Shown: piece after piece, positions 53,086 through 64,000 of the stretch
Position numbering within the stretch: position 1 is the stretch's first letter
Layout: each line of letters starts with the position of its first letter
Notes under the pieces: model-generated
Database searches by the model: none
What the model saw: only the letters and a program-made list of their open reading frames with translations
What the model was told of the DNA's origin: nothing
Made by a program: the position numbers and the translations under genes
Source: Annona cherimola
Taxonomy: Eukaryota > Streptophyta > Magnoliopsida > Magnoliales > Annonaceae
Length of the DNA stretch: 64,000 nucleotides
Direction of reading: 5' to 3'
Assembly (NCBI GenBank): GCA_030490835.1
Contig: CM059971.1
Coordinates: forward strand, 24,855,817-24,919,816

Positions 53086-56045
53086 ATGGCGGAGAGTGCT
53101 GTGAGTTTTTTGCTTGAATACTTGGGACCTTTGCTGGTTGATGAAGTGAAATTGCTCAAGGGTGTGCGTGGTGAAGCCATCAAGATTAGAGATGAACTAG
53201 AGAGCATGAGAGCCTTCTTGAGAGATGCTGATGCCAAGGAAGGCACCAACGAAAGCATCAAGACATGGGTTAGACAGGTAATTAATAATATTTTGAGATT
53301 CTGCTTAATTATTTAAGAAGCACGAAGGCATATAATCAACTCAACCAATTGCTTTGTATGATTTGTTAGAAATGGGCTAGCTGAGTAAGTATTTCATCTA
53401 GGTCTTATTCATGATCTCAGTCTTCTTAATTTGCTTCCAGACGCACCAAATTTGGTTAAGTCCATGAAAATGAATGCTCTAACAAGAAAAGAAAATAAAT
53501 TATTCTCCAACATGTCAGGTAAGGCATGCCGTTTATGATATTGAAGACATGCTGGATGATTTCATCCTTCATATTGGACAATATCACCAGGAGGACAGCG
53601 GAGAGTCTTTGGCTCTCTGTGGAGAATGGCTCGCTCCATCAAGAAATTATCGTGTCGCCATCGGATTGGGAGACAAATAAAAGATATGAGAAGCCATCTT
53701 TCTGAAATTTCTAAAAGAAAAGACGAGTATGGTCTAAACACGAGAGAACAGATCTGGATTCCCACCAACTCGGATGGTGAAGTGTATGATCCTCGAGTGG
53801 CTGCCCTTTTCACTGAAGAATCTGAAATCGTGGGCATCGATGAACAAAGAGCTAAGCTGGTTAGGTGGTTGCTTGGAAGAGAACAGAGGCTTTCAACCAT
53901 GGCAGTGGTTGGCATGGGTGGTCTTGGCAAGACCACTCTAGTCAAGAAAGTATATGATAGCGTTAGGGAACACTTTCAGACCTGTGCTTGGATCACTGTG
54001 TCAAAAACATTCAAGAAGATAGAGCTTCTCCAAAACACGATCATGGAGTTTTATCAAGCAAAGCAAGAGCAGGCTCCCTGTGGACTTGGGGTAATGACTG
54101 AAATCCAGCTAATCCAAGTGCTCCGTGATTATCTTCAAAATAAAAAGTTTGTGCTTGTTTTTGATGATGTATGGCAAATAGATGCTTGGAAGCTCCTTAG
54201 CCATGCATTGCCAAAAAGTGAATATGGGAGCCGAGTGATGCTGACAACGCGCAGGCGTGATGTGGCATCATTTTGTTGTATTGGATCTTCTGATTGCATT
54301 CATGAGCCTCCATCTTTAAATGAAAATATGGCGTGGTCTCTCTTTTGTAATCCGGAATTGGTCCAGCTAGCCCTACGTTTTGTCGAGAAATGTCAAGGAT
54401 TGCCCCTTGCAATTGTCACTTTAGGAGGTCTTCTTGCAAGCAAAGATCAAACATATGTTATGTGGGAAATAATGCACCGTACCCTTGCATTGGAGCTTGA
54501 AAGTGATAGCCTGAGAAGCATGATGAAAATCCTAAGGCTAAGTTTTGATGACTTGCCATATTACTTGAAATCATGTTACCTGTATTTATCTGTCTTCCCT
54601 GAAGATCGTTTCATTAGTAGTCATCAAATAATTGAGCTATGGATGGCAAAAGGTTTTTTAATAAGAAGGGAAGGCATGACACTAGAAGAGGTGGGTGAAA
54701 GCTACCTCAATGCCCTTGTCGTCAGAAATCTGGTTCAAGTTATAGAACTGGCAAGGCTTCGTGAGGACATACTTTTTCGTGTTCATGATTTGTTGCGTGA
54801 AATAATTATTTCGGAATCTAAAGAGGAAAATCTTCTTGTCTCTTCCTCTGAAGATAAAGCGATAGTTTTCCCGGATAGAATTCGGTGTCTATCCATTCAG
54901 AATAAAGGCACAATTGTTCCAAAGTTCAAAAGCTTCACACATCTCCGTTCCTTATTCATTTTTTCCGGAATGAACAATCTGTTGCCTTCGCTCTCCCATC
55001 ATTTCATGGATTAAATTTGCTGAGGACGGTATGCATTGAGAATGTACCGATGAAAAGCTTTCCTGAACACCTGACAAGCTTGCTCCACTTGAGGTACCTA
55101 AGGTTAGTCAACAATAACATCACTGCTGTTCCAAGTTTGATAGGGAAGCTAATAAATTTAGAGGCTTTGATCCTCGTAAACACCAATGTATATGAACTAC
55201 CTGTAGAGATTAACAAGCTCCAGCGCCTTCGGATATTGTCAGTTTATAAGTATTTAGCAGCAACTACCACTAGTCCTGGTACTAGAGTGCCTAGTGGAGT
55301 GGTGAGTCTAAGATATCTACAAAGACTGATGGTTATACAGGCAGAGAGCAGAGTAATTGGGGAACTTGGGAAACTTACTCAACTGAGAATGTTAGGGATT
55401 ACGGATTTAAGAAGAGAAGACGCACATGATTTGTGCACTTCGGTTGAGAAAATGAGCCACCTCCAAAAACTTGATGTCATATCAGTAACAGAGAACGCGG
55501 AAGAAATTGACTTGGATTTTATGTCACATCCTCCACCCAATCTTCGGCGGCTTCTCTTGGGTGCACAATTGAAGAAGCTACCACATTGGATTACGACTCT
55601 ACAGAATTTGGTTGTTTTATCCTTGGTCGGTTCTAGATTGGAGGATGACCCTCTCAAAGCTCTTGGTTCACTTCCTAATTTACAGCAGCTACGGCTACTT
55701 GATGCATATGAGGGAGAGGAGTTGTGCGCAGAGGAAGGAAACTACCGAAAGCTCAAGGTATTAACCCTAGGCAGGTTAAGAATGTTGAGGAAGGTAAGGG
55801 TGGAAAAGGGCGCAATGCCTAATCTCGAAATGCTAGGAGTTGGGGAGTGTGAAGCACTAGTAGAGGAGCCTTGTTGGCTCCACCACCTCACAAACCTTAG
55901 GTATCTCCGTGTACAGGATATGACTATGGATTTCATGAATAGTCTTCGAAGTGGAGCAGAACGAGCTTACTTCATTCGGCATATCCCACATGTTTTCTAT
56001 CGTGACATTCCGATGGATTCAGTTGAGTTCAAGTCATATGTATGA
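53086..56045 (+). pseudogene. CC-NBS-LRR (RPM1/Rx-type) resistance gene, frameshifted
   Basis: NLRs are intracellular immune receptors. Exon 1 (53086-53277) begins MAESAVSFLLEYLGPLL and encodes the coiled-coil start. Exon 2 (from 53519) has VYDIEDMLDDF, the EDVID-type motif. The NB-ARC shows the P-loop GMGGLGKTTL, LVFDDVW, GSRVMLTTRR, GLPLAI and, in place of MHD, VHDLLRE. LRRs run over 55017-56045 (LLHLRYLRLVNNNITAVPSL). Two frameshifts break it: one near 53580-53620, before SLWRMARSIKKL, and one near 55003, where SHHFMD-stop should join FHGLNLLRTV. A block also seems missing between AWSLFC and NPELVQLA. Without corrections the longest piece is 462 codons (53626-55014). Either a pseudogene or, less likely, sequence errors. 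Confidence 0.9.
53278..53518 (+). other. Intron of the NLR pseudogene
   Basis: Exon 1 ends TGGGTTAGACAG before GTAATT. The acceptor is CATGTCAG before GTAAGGCATGCC. It is phase 0 and joins WVRQ to VRHAVYD, restoring the CC domain. Length 241 nt. Confidence 0.85.
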
Positions 56046-56336
56046 ATAAATTTTTAGATGTAGTGCAGTAGTTGTTTTGATTATCATACGTACTCTATTA
56101 ACCAGCACCTAGCATTTATATATTTTCCTGAAATAGGACTGTTCAACACTACAATTCTGTTTAAATTATGGACGTTGATTTCTAGCATGTATGACGCCCA
56201 TGTTGATGATCTTGGAATCAAATTTCCTCCTTTGTGTGTGCGTGTTGTATGTTTTGTGTGTGATGAGCATACCTCTGATTTTAAAAGAGGATTTCAGAGG
56301 CTTGCAGAGGTTCCGATTTATTAGTGGAACGGATTC

Positions 56337-56731
56337 CGATCTTGTGCACCGGGTGCACTTAGCTTCAATGCACCCATGTGCATTAACTCATTTTTTAATT
56401 TTTTTAAAATTTTTTATAAAATTGTTAATCTAATTGTATTTAACATGTGTATTAATTTTTATCATTTTTTGAGTATTTTAGATATTTATTTTTTATTTTT
56501 GAAAATCAGTGACATTTTAATAATTTTTAATTACTTAAAATGTCACTGATTTTCAAAAATAAAAAATAAAAATCTAAAATAATCCAAAAATAGTAAAAAC
56601 TGATATACAAGTTAAATATACTTAGATTAACAGTTATATAAAAAAAATTTAAAAATAAAAAAAAGGTTAAGATGAGTTTAATGTAACTGTGTGCACTGAA
56701 GCTAAATGCACTAAGGTGCACAGGATCAGGT
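56337..56731. mobile_element. Older foldback MITE, relative of 58569-58975
   Basis: The left end (GATCTTGTGCACC...TTAGCTTCAATGCAC) mirrors the right end (GTGCACTGAAGCTAAATGC...GTGCACAGGATC). The interior is an AT-rich long inverted repeat centred near 56530 (TTGAAAATCAGTGACATTTTA and its complement). The interior closely resembles the younger element at 58569. The terminus holds GTGCACCGGGTGCAC, itself palindromic. Target duplication not clear. Confidence 0.75.
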
Positions 56732-58559
56732 AGGTTCCAGTGGGAACTGTGAATAGGAATCCTGGCTAATCATTTTGGGATATGTTTGGCCTGTTTCAAC
56801 ATCGCATCAAAGTCAGATTAATTCAATTTGTGTTTGTTCTCCTGTTTGCTATATTTCCTCTTTTCCAGCAGGTGTGAGCAGAGTCTTAAACAGTCCTTGG
56901 TTTTCATTAATTTTTAGCACTTGAAGGATGCAAACATAGTTTGACATTTGAATCCGAGATATATTGCAACTAATGAACCTGAAATTGGAATTAATGTGTC
57001 TTTACTTATGATTAAATTAATGTGTCTCTATAAACGAAATAAATGTAACTGTTAGCTCACTGGAGCAGCAACTAATCTTCGGGTCTGTATAGGTAATCAT
57101 TTGTGTGCTTCTGTAAGGCAAAAATGAATGCTAGAGTTTAGTTGGGGAAAGGCATCCTACATACAGGTTATCACACGCATAAAATATGCATGCATGGGAT
57201 TTTTTTTTTATTAAAAAAAAACCCTGGTTTTTAATAGTACATGTATCTCGATATTGAATTTTACTAAAAAATTGAAGCTGGTTCTTTTTGGCCATTGATG
57301 GCTGAGTTTTGAGTGACAGAGTTCGCGTTCAAACTGAACGGCATTTCAATATGGTTCGAATTGGGCTGCATGTAACCCGAACTCAGAACCGAATTGCGGA
57401 ATCTGAATAATTCGAATTCCAAATCAAATAGTTTAAATTAAATAACTTGAATAATGTAATTATACTTTTTGGTAAAGTGGAGTATAAAAAACATCATACT
57501 ATATCCCAAATTCCCAATTAATATTAGCTCTAAATATGTAGTTAATGAATTCTACTTTAGAATGAACTATAAATTAAATTCTTGTTTAGAATACTTTGTA
57601 ATTGTATTGTCTTGCATATTAGTTTTAATTAATAAGTAAAATCAATAAACTAAATGACTACTTATCATATTATGTAAAATAATGATGAATAATGACCATG
57701 AATAGTACTTTTAATATTTTTAAAATGTCATAATTATTTATTAAGACTATAAATTCACTTGATAGCAGAACTTTTTGTAAATTTTATGCAAAGTAGTGTA
57801 AAACATTTAGAAAATTGACAACTCAAAATGTTAACCCAAATAATTTACCGGAAAGCACTTTGATATTTTTCATGTGATCCCCTTTTCAGTTGTCTAAATT
57901 TTATTTAATGGCTGGTAATTTTTTCAAGTGAGACTGTATCGAAAAATTCTTATAATTGAGGTACATAACATGATTTAGTGGGACACCAAAACCCTTTTTT
58001 CTAGCGTAAAAAGTGGATGGCTTCATTCCAGTTTTGCTTCGAAATAAAAGAAAAGCGGTGGAGAGCACCAGATTTCATTCAGGGAAACTTTACAAAATGT
58101 AATCGATTATACATCTTGCAGGGCCCTCCCTCCATACATTTCTTTCTGATTGGTTGAATAATGAGCAGATTGACTGTCACTTGGAAGAACATGGGAAAAT
58201 GATCCCATCTACATCCCTAAGAACCACACCAAGACCCATTAAAAGAAGCATCCACGTTTAACATTACTCATCTCACAGCAGGCCTTGTCCATCTGCCTGG
58301 ACTACAGTTGAGGTTTAAGTTATGTTTCCAGACCAGATTTACTAATTGGTATTAGTGTAGGAAATTCACGCACCATTAATTGATTTTTTTGCAAACAAGT
58401 TGAATCCTATCAGCCACTAGTTCATTCCTGGTATATCAAATTCACAAAGAGATAGCTAAGAATAATGAGGCTGGTGCGTGTGAAAACATTTGCATTTTTG
58501 CGTTAAATGCAAATGGGGGTAATATTGTAATTTCGTACCATGAGAGCATCATTGAGGGT
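56732..58559. other. AT-rich intergenic DNA
   Basis: No gene or repeat recognised beyond short A and T runs (for example 57200-57230). Confidence 0.5.
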
Positions 58560-58568
58560 AAAGTGTGA

Positions 58569-58975
58569 GGACCGCAATCTCCTGCGCCCGGGAGCAGGCA
58601 GCGCTCCCTGCTCCCGGGCGCATATACTTATTTTTTTTTATTTTTTTTTCAAAATTTTTTCATAGAACTGTTAATCTAAGTGTAGTTAACATGTGTATAA
58701 ATTTTTACCATTTTTGGAGTGTTTTAGATATTTATTTTTTATTTTTGAAAATCAGTGGCATTTTAGGTAATTTTAAATTACGAAAATGCTACTGATTTTC
58801 AAAAATCAAAAATAAATATCTAAAATACTCCAAAAATGGTAAAAATTTATACACATGTTAAATACACCTATATTGACATTTTTAAAAAAAATTCAAAAAA
58901 AAAATAAAAAAAAGAGGTGTGTGCGCCCGGGAGCAGGGAGTGCTGCCTGCTCCCGGGCGCAGGAGATTGCGGTCC
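58569..58975. mobile_element. Mutator-like MITE with 9-bp target duplication
   Basis: 407 bp. Long terminal inverted repeats begin GGACCGCAATCTCCTGCG and end in its complement. The flanks carry a perfect 9-bp duplication AAAGTGTGA (58560-58568 and 58976-58984), the Mutator-superfamily size. Each terminus is itself a hairpin with 15-bp arms (TGCGCCCGGGAGCAG and CTGCTCCCGGGCGCA). The interior is an AT-rich inverted repeat centred near 58775. No coding capacity. Near-perfect ends suggest recent insertion. Confidence 0.88.
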
Positions 58976-58984
58976 AAAGTGTGA

Positions 58985-61720
58985 ATATGGTTAGGTGACA
59001 TTACTTATAGTACTTTGGGGTGCATGTATTTTTATGGTTAACCATATGTTTTTAATAAACTATTATAGATGATGAGTGATCCATGACGTTAAATTATATC
59101 ATAATCATTATAAAATATAATCAGTAATGTACACCTAAAATTTAGAACTGCAAATTAAATTTATTAAAAAAATAAATTTGAGCGAATGATATAAGTTAGC
59201 ATGTTTGACCGATTTTATAGATTTTACATATTTGACAGATTTTACAGTTTTTATGCAATTCATGGGGATGATGTGTTATATTGGTAATCTTTATTCATTT
59301 TCCATAAAATAAATTTTACAGGTTATTCGAGTATCACAGAAACAGCGCATCTACAATTGATAAATTTTAAGTATTTTATGAGTTATATAAAATATATAAT
59401 TTTGCTACGTACTCTTTTAATTACATATACTAGTTATACAGTTTAGACACCTAAAATAGGATTGATGATATTTGATTTTCACAAATTATATGGGCAATAC
59501 AGATTTTATAAGAATAATGAAAAATCATGAACTAATATATATATATATATGATTTATGATTTTTATAGAGTTTTTAATTTGTAATGAACTGATTTGACGG
59601 ATTTTAAAGATTGTTCATAAAATCTATATTGAATATATTATCCGTAAATGTAATACGAAAGATACTAAGAATATTAAATAATAAAAATTATAATCGTATT
59701 AAATTTCAATTAAATAAAATAATTGGATTCTTTACCTAATTAATATATTTAATGAATCAATAATAATGATTTACACTTTCATTTACAGAAAAGGTAGAAA
59801 TTTATATATATTATAAAAAATTTATGTTTTTAAATTTCTTGTATAAATGTGCTTCATATTTGTATTTTAAGAAGTCTATATTTAAATTTATTTTAAAAAA
59901 TTCTATGTAATAAATTTGAATATATATTTTATTAATTAATATGAAAAAATAACTCTATTTTTTGGTACCAACAAAATTATCCATGTCAATTTCATTTAGC
60001 TTGCTATACCATTGACCCAATGTATTATTAAAATTAAAGTTATTATTTTTTGCGTCCTCTTGAAAAAATTATTAAATGTACGAATCTAATTATGCGTTTT
60101 GGATAGAATTGAAATATTCAATTATTTTCAATTGCCACGTTTTCGCACTGCCAAATGCATGAGTGAACATGTTGGTGTGTGAAATCAGAAGCTAGCACAT
60201 CACAAGTCATAGGATATCAGAACCTCCTCTTTAATTTTATTCAGGTCCCCCTACACTTGACTCAAAAAATAAATAATTTATGTTATAGCTACGTAAGAAT
60301 TTTAATAAATGCTTAAATTTAATTTGTTATTAGAGAAGTAATTTTATTTGTAAGAGTATTGTGTTAAATTTATTCAGCAGTGAATAAATTAATTGCAAAG
60401 ATTTTATTTTGCACCTCTTAACATTGACTCAAAAATAAATAATTTGTATAATAGTTGGTGAAAATTTTATGTCATTTTGGATTTTATCAAAAAAATAATT
60501 TTATTTCTAATATGTAGGAGTGCTTAAATGGCAGTTTTTTTGACTTGATTCGGTATGAGACTGAACAATACCTAGTCTTTGATTGTTTCAAATTACAAAT
60601 TATGCATTAGTATTTCTAGTTTTATAAAATCAATATTTCTAATATTATTATAGCTTCTCTTTTGTTTTGGATCATTCAATTTTCAAGCTATAGTATTATT
60701 TATAATACCCAAAAAACAATATATGAAATTATGACCACATTCCAAAGACATTTTTTCAAGAATTTATTCCTTAAAATATTCATAAATAATATTACTCGTC
60801 AATATGTACTTATTTTCGAATCCAAGAAATATATGATTAAGAAGAATTTATGAGTTATATATCAAATTTTAAAGAATGGTATGTGCATATACCCAATGTT
60901 CTTAGATAATCATCTATAAATTAGGTGATTTGCAAGTGAAAAATATTTTTTCTAATTTCAAAAAAAGTTTTACACATAAACATGTTTGCGGGGTAGATAT
61001 CAAAAACTTGAAAATACAAAATTATATGTGCTTTTTAATAATTTTTGTGGTTTCTTGAAAAATAAATGAAAAAGACCTATGTAATATTCTGTTGAGGCTA
61101 TGAATGTTATTTACAGTTATCTTTCATAGGAAATTATTAAAATAGATATATGCTTTTTCTTTTGCATGAAAAGAATATTTTCTATGGAAAATGACATGAA
61201 AAAGACTGAGCATCCATATTGTATTACAATACAAAATCTATCGCTCGAAAAATAAATAGGATAAAACAATTTTATTTTCAACTTGATCCGGGCCTACTCT
61301 AACCCATATATAAATAAATAGAAAAAGATTTAAAACTGGCTTTAACCTGAATTGAAACATATATTGTCAAAATTATTTCTGAATTTAAGCTATAAAAAAC
61401 ATATATGATATGCACTACTATTTAGATAGTACATGCAACAAAAATAATAAGATCACAACAACTAACGTTAGAAAATATTTTGTGAAATCATTATTTTATA
61501 ATTTACAGTCATAAATTTATTGTAATAATTCAATGCATTTTTATAGCAACATTCTCCATATAAATTAGTTTATAATTTATATTTTTAAATTTACTATGTA
61601 AATCTTCTACATGTATTTAATCTAAAATTTACAACTTCGATTTTGCTATAGAAATGTTCTTCTTATGATGTATTTAAAATTTAGATTTAGAAATTTTTGT
61701 AAAATTTTTTATATAAATAT
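58985..61720. other. AT-rich intergenic DNA
   Basis: No gene seen. The segment 59830-60080 is a diverged direct relative of 62065-62300. A short (AT)n run lies near 59540. Confidence 0.5.
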
Positions 61721-62055
61721 TTAAAAAATATATAAATTTATTGTAGAAACATTGTTCATATAAATAGTTTAAATTTTAAAATTTGTAAATTTATTGTACA
61801 AAAATTCTCCGTATAATAATTTTAAAGTTCATATCTTCAAATTTACGGTGCAAACATTTTCAATATTGTTATTTTAAATTTTATATTTTATTTTAAAAAT
61901 ATACAAATTTATTGTAGAAACATTGTTCATATAAATAGTTTAAATTTTAAAATTTGTAAATTTATTGTACAAAAATTCTCTGTATAATAATTTTAAAGTT
62001 CATATCTTCAAATTTACGGTGCAAACGTTTTCAATATTGTTATTTTAAAATTTAT
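61721..62055. repeat. 171-bp tandem duplication, about 1.9 copies
   Basis: AAATTTATTGTAGAAACATTGTTCATATAAATAG recurs after 171 bp (TTGTAGAAAC at 61741 and 61912), and the copies stay nearly identical to CAATATTGTTATTTTA. A few substitutions only, so recent. Confidence 0.85.
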
Positions 62056-62667
62056 ATTTTAAAATATCCTGTATAAATGTGTTTCATATTAATATTTTAA
62101 GTATTCTAAATTTAAAATTCTCTATGTTATTAATTTGAATATATATTCTATTAATTAATTTGAAAAAATAATTCTATTTTTCAGAACCAATAAAATTATA
62201 TGCACCAATTGTATTTGACTTCTAATACCATTTACTTACGGAATTGTTACAATTAAATTTATTAATTTTTTTATTATCTTGAAAAAATTATTGAATATGT
62301 GGTTTACATGGAGCGCGTTCCGGAGGGAATCAAAATTTTCGAATTTATAATTTGTCGTTTTATCTCTGAGCATCGAGTGGACGTACTGGCGTCTAGAAAT
62401 CAATAAACAAATTCGAAGAGAGAAATGCTTATCTCTTAAATAGGATTTGACGGGTTTGCTTTTGCGTCAGATAGAAAAATCCCTGGAGAGAATTATTTTA
62501 CTGAACCCACGACCTGAGCATTCTTTGCTTCAGCTCCACGGTGTCTGCTATTCGTTTTCAGTTTCCATTCGGAACTTGTTCTCGTTCAGCTGGAGTAGTG
62601 TTGACATCTGCCTCTTTCATTTACATGAAGCAACGTTGGAGGTGTTCTTGTGGTAATAGAAAAGGTG
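62056..62667. other. Intergenic DNA before the LINE
   Basis: AT-rich at first, with the direct repeat relative at 62065-62300, then mixed. No gene recognised. Confidence 0.45.
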
Positions 62668-64000
62668 TTTTTTTTTTTTATAAAAGGGGAGTCACTCTAT
62701 CCCTATTCCCTACCCGAATTTGGGGGATTAGGGGTAGAGTAGTCTCCGCAGTACATCGCCAAAAAATTATCTTTACAAAGTTTTCCACGAATAGCTTGGG
62801 GGAGATTGTCCCGCCAACAGAAATTGTTAACAGAAGACATCAAGATCAATTCAGCAAGAGAGTGAGCAACATCATTTACTTGTCTGAGAACATGATGGAC
62901 CGAGATAGCGGCGTGAGTACTCAGAATATGCCTGATTTCCGCAATAACAAAACCCACCTGGGAGGATATAGGATCATTATTAGATAGAAGGTTGCGCAAT
63001 ATGAGCGAATCAGTCTCAATTTGTGCATTGGTGGAATTAATATGAATTGCCCACTTAAGCCCCAGCAGGAACGCCGTCGCCTCCATGAACAACGGATCCA
63101 TCACATTCGCTTGTTTCCATCCCTTTGCGGCCAAAAAATCGCCATGAGAGTTCCTAATGATCGCAGTGCATCCAAAAAACAGCATACCTCCATGAGAGCG
63201 CGCATCGACATTTATCTTGATGAATCCCTCCGGCGGCTTTGTCCATCGCGGGACCAACGGTCTATCCAAGGTACCTGGCATAACACTCCGAGCAGCATGC
63301 CTGTAGTGGTTAAGGAATTCCGAGCACCACATCAGTGTGTCAGAGAATTGAGGAACAAGACCATCCTCTCTGAATCTATTCCGGAGATACCATAACCTCC
63401 AGCAACATAAGATGAACATAGTGAGGTCCGAGGATCTGTTCTCCGACACAAGGGTTTCCATAATTGTTTTAACATTTGCCTCTTGGTTATTCACCCTTGC
63501 AGCCTTTGTGCCAATTCCTTCAATTTTGGCACACCTCAAAAACAAATGATTTGCATCTTCAGTTTCGCTCTTGCAAAAAGCACAGCGAAGATCCACGTCA
63601 ATGCCCCTATGAGAGAGCAGGAGTAAAGTGGGAAGAGCATCTTTTAGAAGTCTCCATCCAAAAATGAGTACCTTGCTTGGGAGCTTTAATCGCCAAATTG
63701 CCCTATAACATTTCGACATGGATGAATTGACTTCATTCGTGGACATGAATCTATATGCAGATTTTACTGAGTAGTGCCCATTTGGTTCATGTCTCCAAAA
63801 TAAACAATCTTCCGTGTTTCCCAGGGGAAGAGGAATCCTACAAACCATTGACCATATGTGCTCGGCCGCAGCCGCAATCACACTATCCCTATTCCATGAA
63901 TTGGTGGCCCCATCAATGAATTGACAGACTTTTGCGTCCTCCGGAATCGACGATGGAAGGGGCCCCGCCTTGGCCACCACCTGCTCAAGCCAGAGATCAC
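62668..64000 (-). mobile_element. Non-LTR retrotransposon (LINE) 3' end, partial
   Basis: The 3' end on the minus strand is marked by a T run on the + strand (about 62668-62679), the poly(A) tail. The element runs off the window, so its 5' end is not visible. Confidence 0.8.
62703..64000 (-). CDS. LINE ORF2 C-terminal part (zinc-binding RT and RNase H), partial
   Basis: The frame is open to the window edge. Order: the zinc-binding reverse-transcriptase region (SVKSAYRFM, IWRLKLPSKVLIFGWRLLKD, C-x2-C in CAFCKSETEDANHLFLRC), then a plant RNase H domain (PPEGFIKINVDARSHGG, MEATAFLLGLKWAI, IETDSLILRNLL, HVLRQVNDVAHSLAE). This is the usual 3' half of plant L1-type ORF2. The stop at 62703 comes about 25 bp before the tail. 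The first RNase H acidic residue is present (NVDA). The frame is intact as far as seen, so the insertion is fairly young or constrained. Confidence 0.88.
   Translation of the reverse strand, partial: DLWLEQVVAKAGPLPSSIPEDAKVCQFIDGATNSWNRDSVIAAAAEHIWSMVCRIPLPLGNTEDCLFWRHEPNGHYSVKSAYRFMSTNEVNSSMSKCYRAIWRLKLPSKVLIFGWRLLKDALPTLLLLSHRGIDVDLRCAFCKSETEDANHLFLRCAKIEGIGTKAARVNNQEANVKTIMETLVSENRSSDLTMFILCCWRLWYLRNRFREDGLVPQFSDTLMWCSEFLNHYRHAARSVMPGTLDRPLVPRWTKPPEGFIKINVDARSHGGMLFFGCTAIIRNSHGDFLAAKGWKQANVMDPLFMEATAFLLGLKWAIHINSTNAQIETDSLILRNLLSNNDPISSQVGFVIAEIRHILSTHAAISVHHVLRQVNDVAHSLAELILMSSVNNFCWRDNLPQAIRGKLCKDNFLAMYCGDYSTPNPPNSGRE

Noticed and set aside
53086..56045. A functional NLR gene with two introns
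   Set aside because: The first break is inside a conserved CC segment and the second inside the first LRR, with no convincing GT-AG pair at either.

Overview
The window is plant nuclear DNA, about four fifths of it a three-level nest of LTR retrotransposons. The rest is AT-rich flanking DNA with a broken CC-NBS-LRR resistance gene, foldback MITEs and the end of a LINE. The plant assignment rests on Tat-lineage Ty3/gypsy and SIRE-like Ty1/copia elements, a CC-type NLR, and captured fragments of recognisable plant genes. The GC-rich codon use of those fragments suggests, but does not prove, a monocot. No bacterial-type features occur.

Level 1 is an old, decayed Tat-type gypsy element at 1532-52197. 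Its LTRs are both 1203 bp and differ at roughly 8% of sites in the first ~130 bp compared by eye. It has a broken gag and protease/pol at 3407-6138, resuming at 40470-43854. Between pol and the 3' LTR it carries two decayed antisense genes of the plant-mobile-domain type (44571-46114 and 47005-49247).

Level 2 lies inside the level-1 pol, with target duplication GCACC. It is a very young giant Tat-type element at 6139-40464, about 23.4 kb without its own insertion. Its LTRs are about 6.29 kb. The part upstream of a clear TATA box is a mosaic of intronless host gene pieces: ankyrin/CCCH protein, two receptor kinases, STI1/HOP, ribosomal protein eS12, a DUF1685-like protein, a CCCH zinc-finger protein and a TIP aquaporin. 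A 16-bp tandem array with E2F-like sites lies just upstream of the TATA box. The downstream part holds 139-bp, ~30-bp and 35-bp tandem arrays. The internal region has one intact 3082-codon gag-pol ORF with three gag-like modules. Between pol and the polypurine tract lies a ~1.2-kb broken, intronless, sense-oriented fragment of an AGO4-clade ARGONAUTE. AGO4 is the effector of the RNA-directed DNA methylation pathway that silences such elements.

Level 3 is a SIRE-like copia element at 10324-21265, inserted in the third 139-bp repeat of the level-2 5' LTR (target duplication GATAC). Its 1714-bp LTRs differ at one site that I found. Yet pol carries three nonsense transitions, so it may have been moved in trans. 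It has an extra 521-codon ORF downstream of pol and dense clusters of the palindrome GTCGAC.

Right of the nest: NLR pseudogene (53086-56045), an older foldback MITE (about 56337-56731), a fresh Mutator-like MITE with a 9-bp target duplication (58569-58975), AT-rich DNA with direct repeats, and a LINE 3' end on the minus strand running off the window. Comparisons between repeats were made by eye, so substitution counts are minimum counts.
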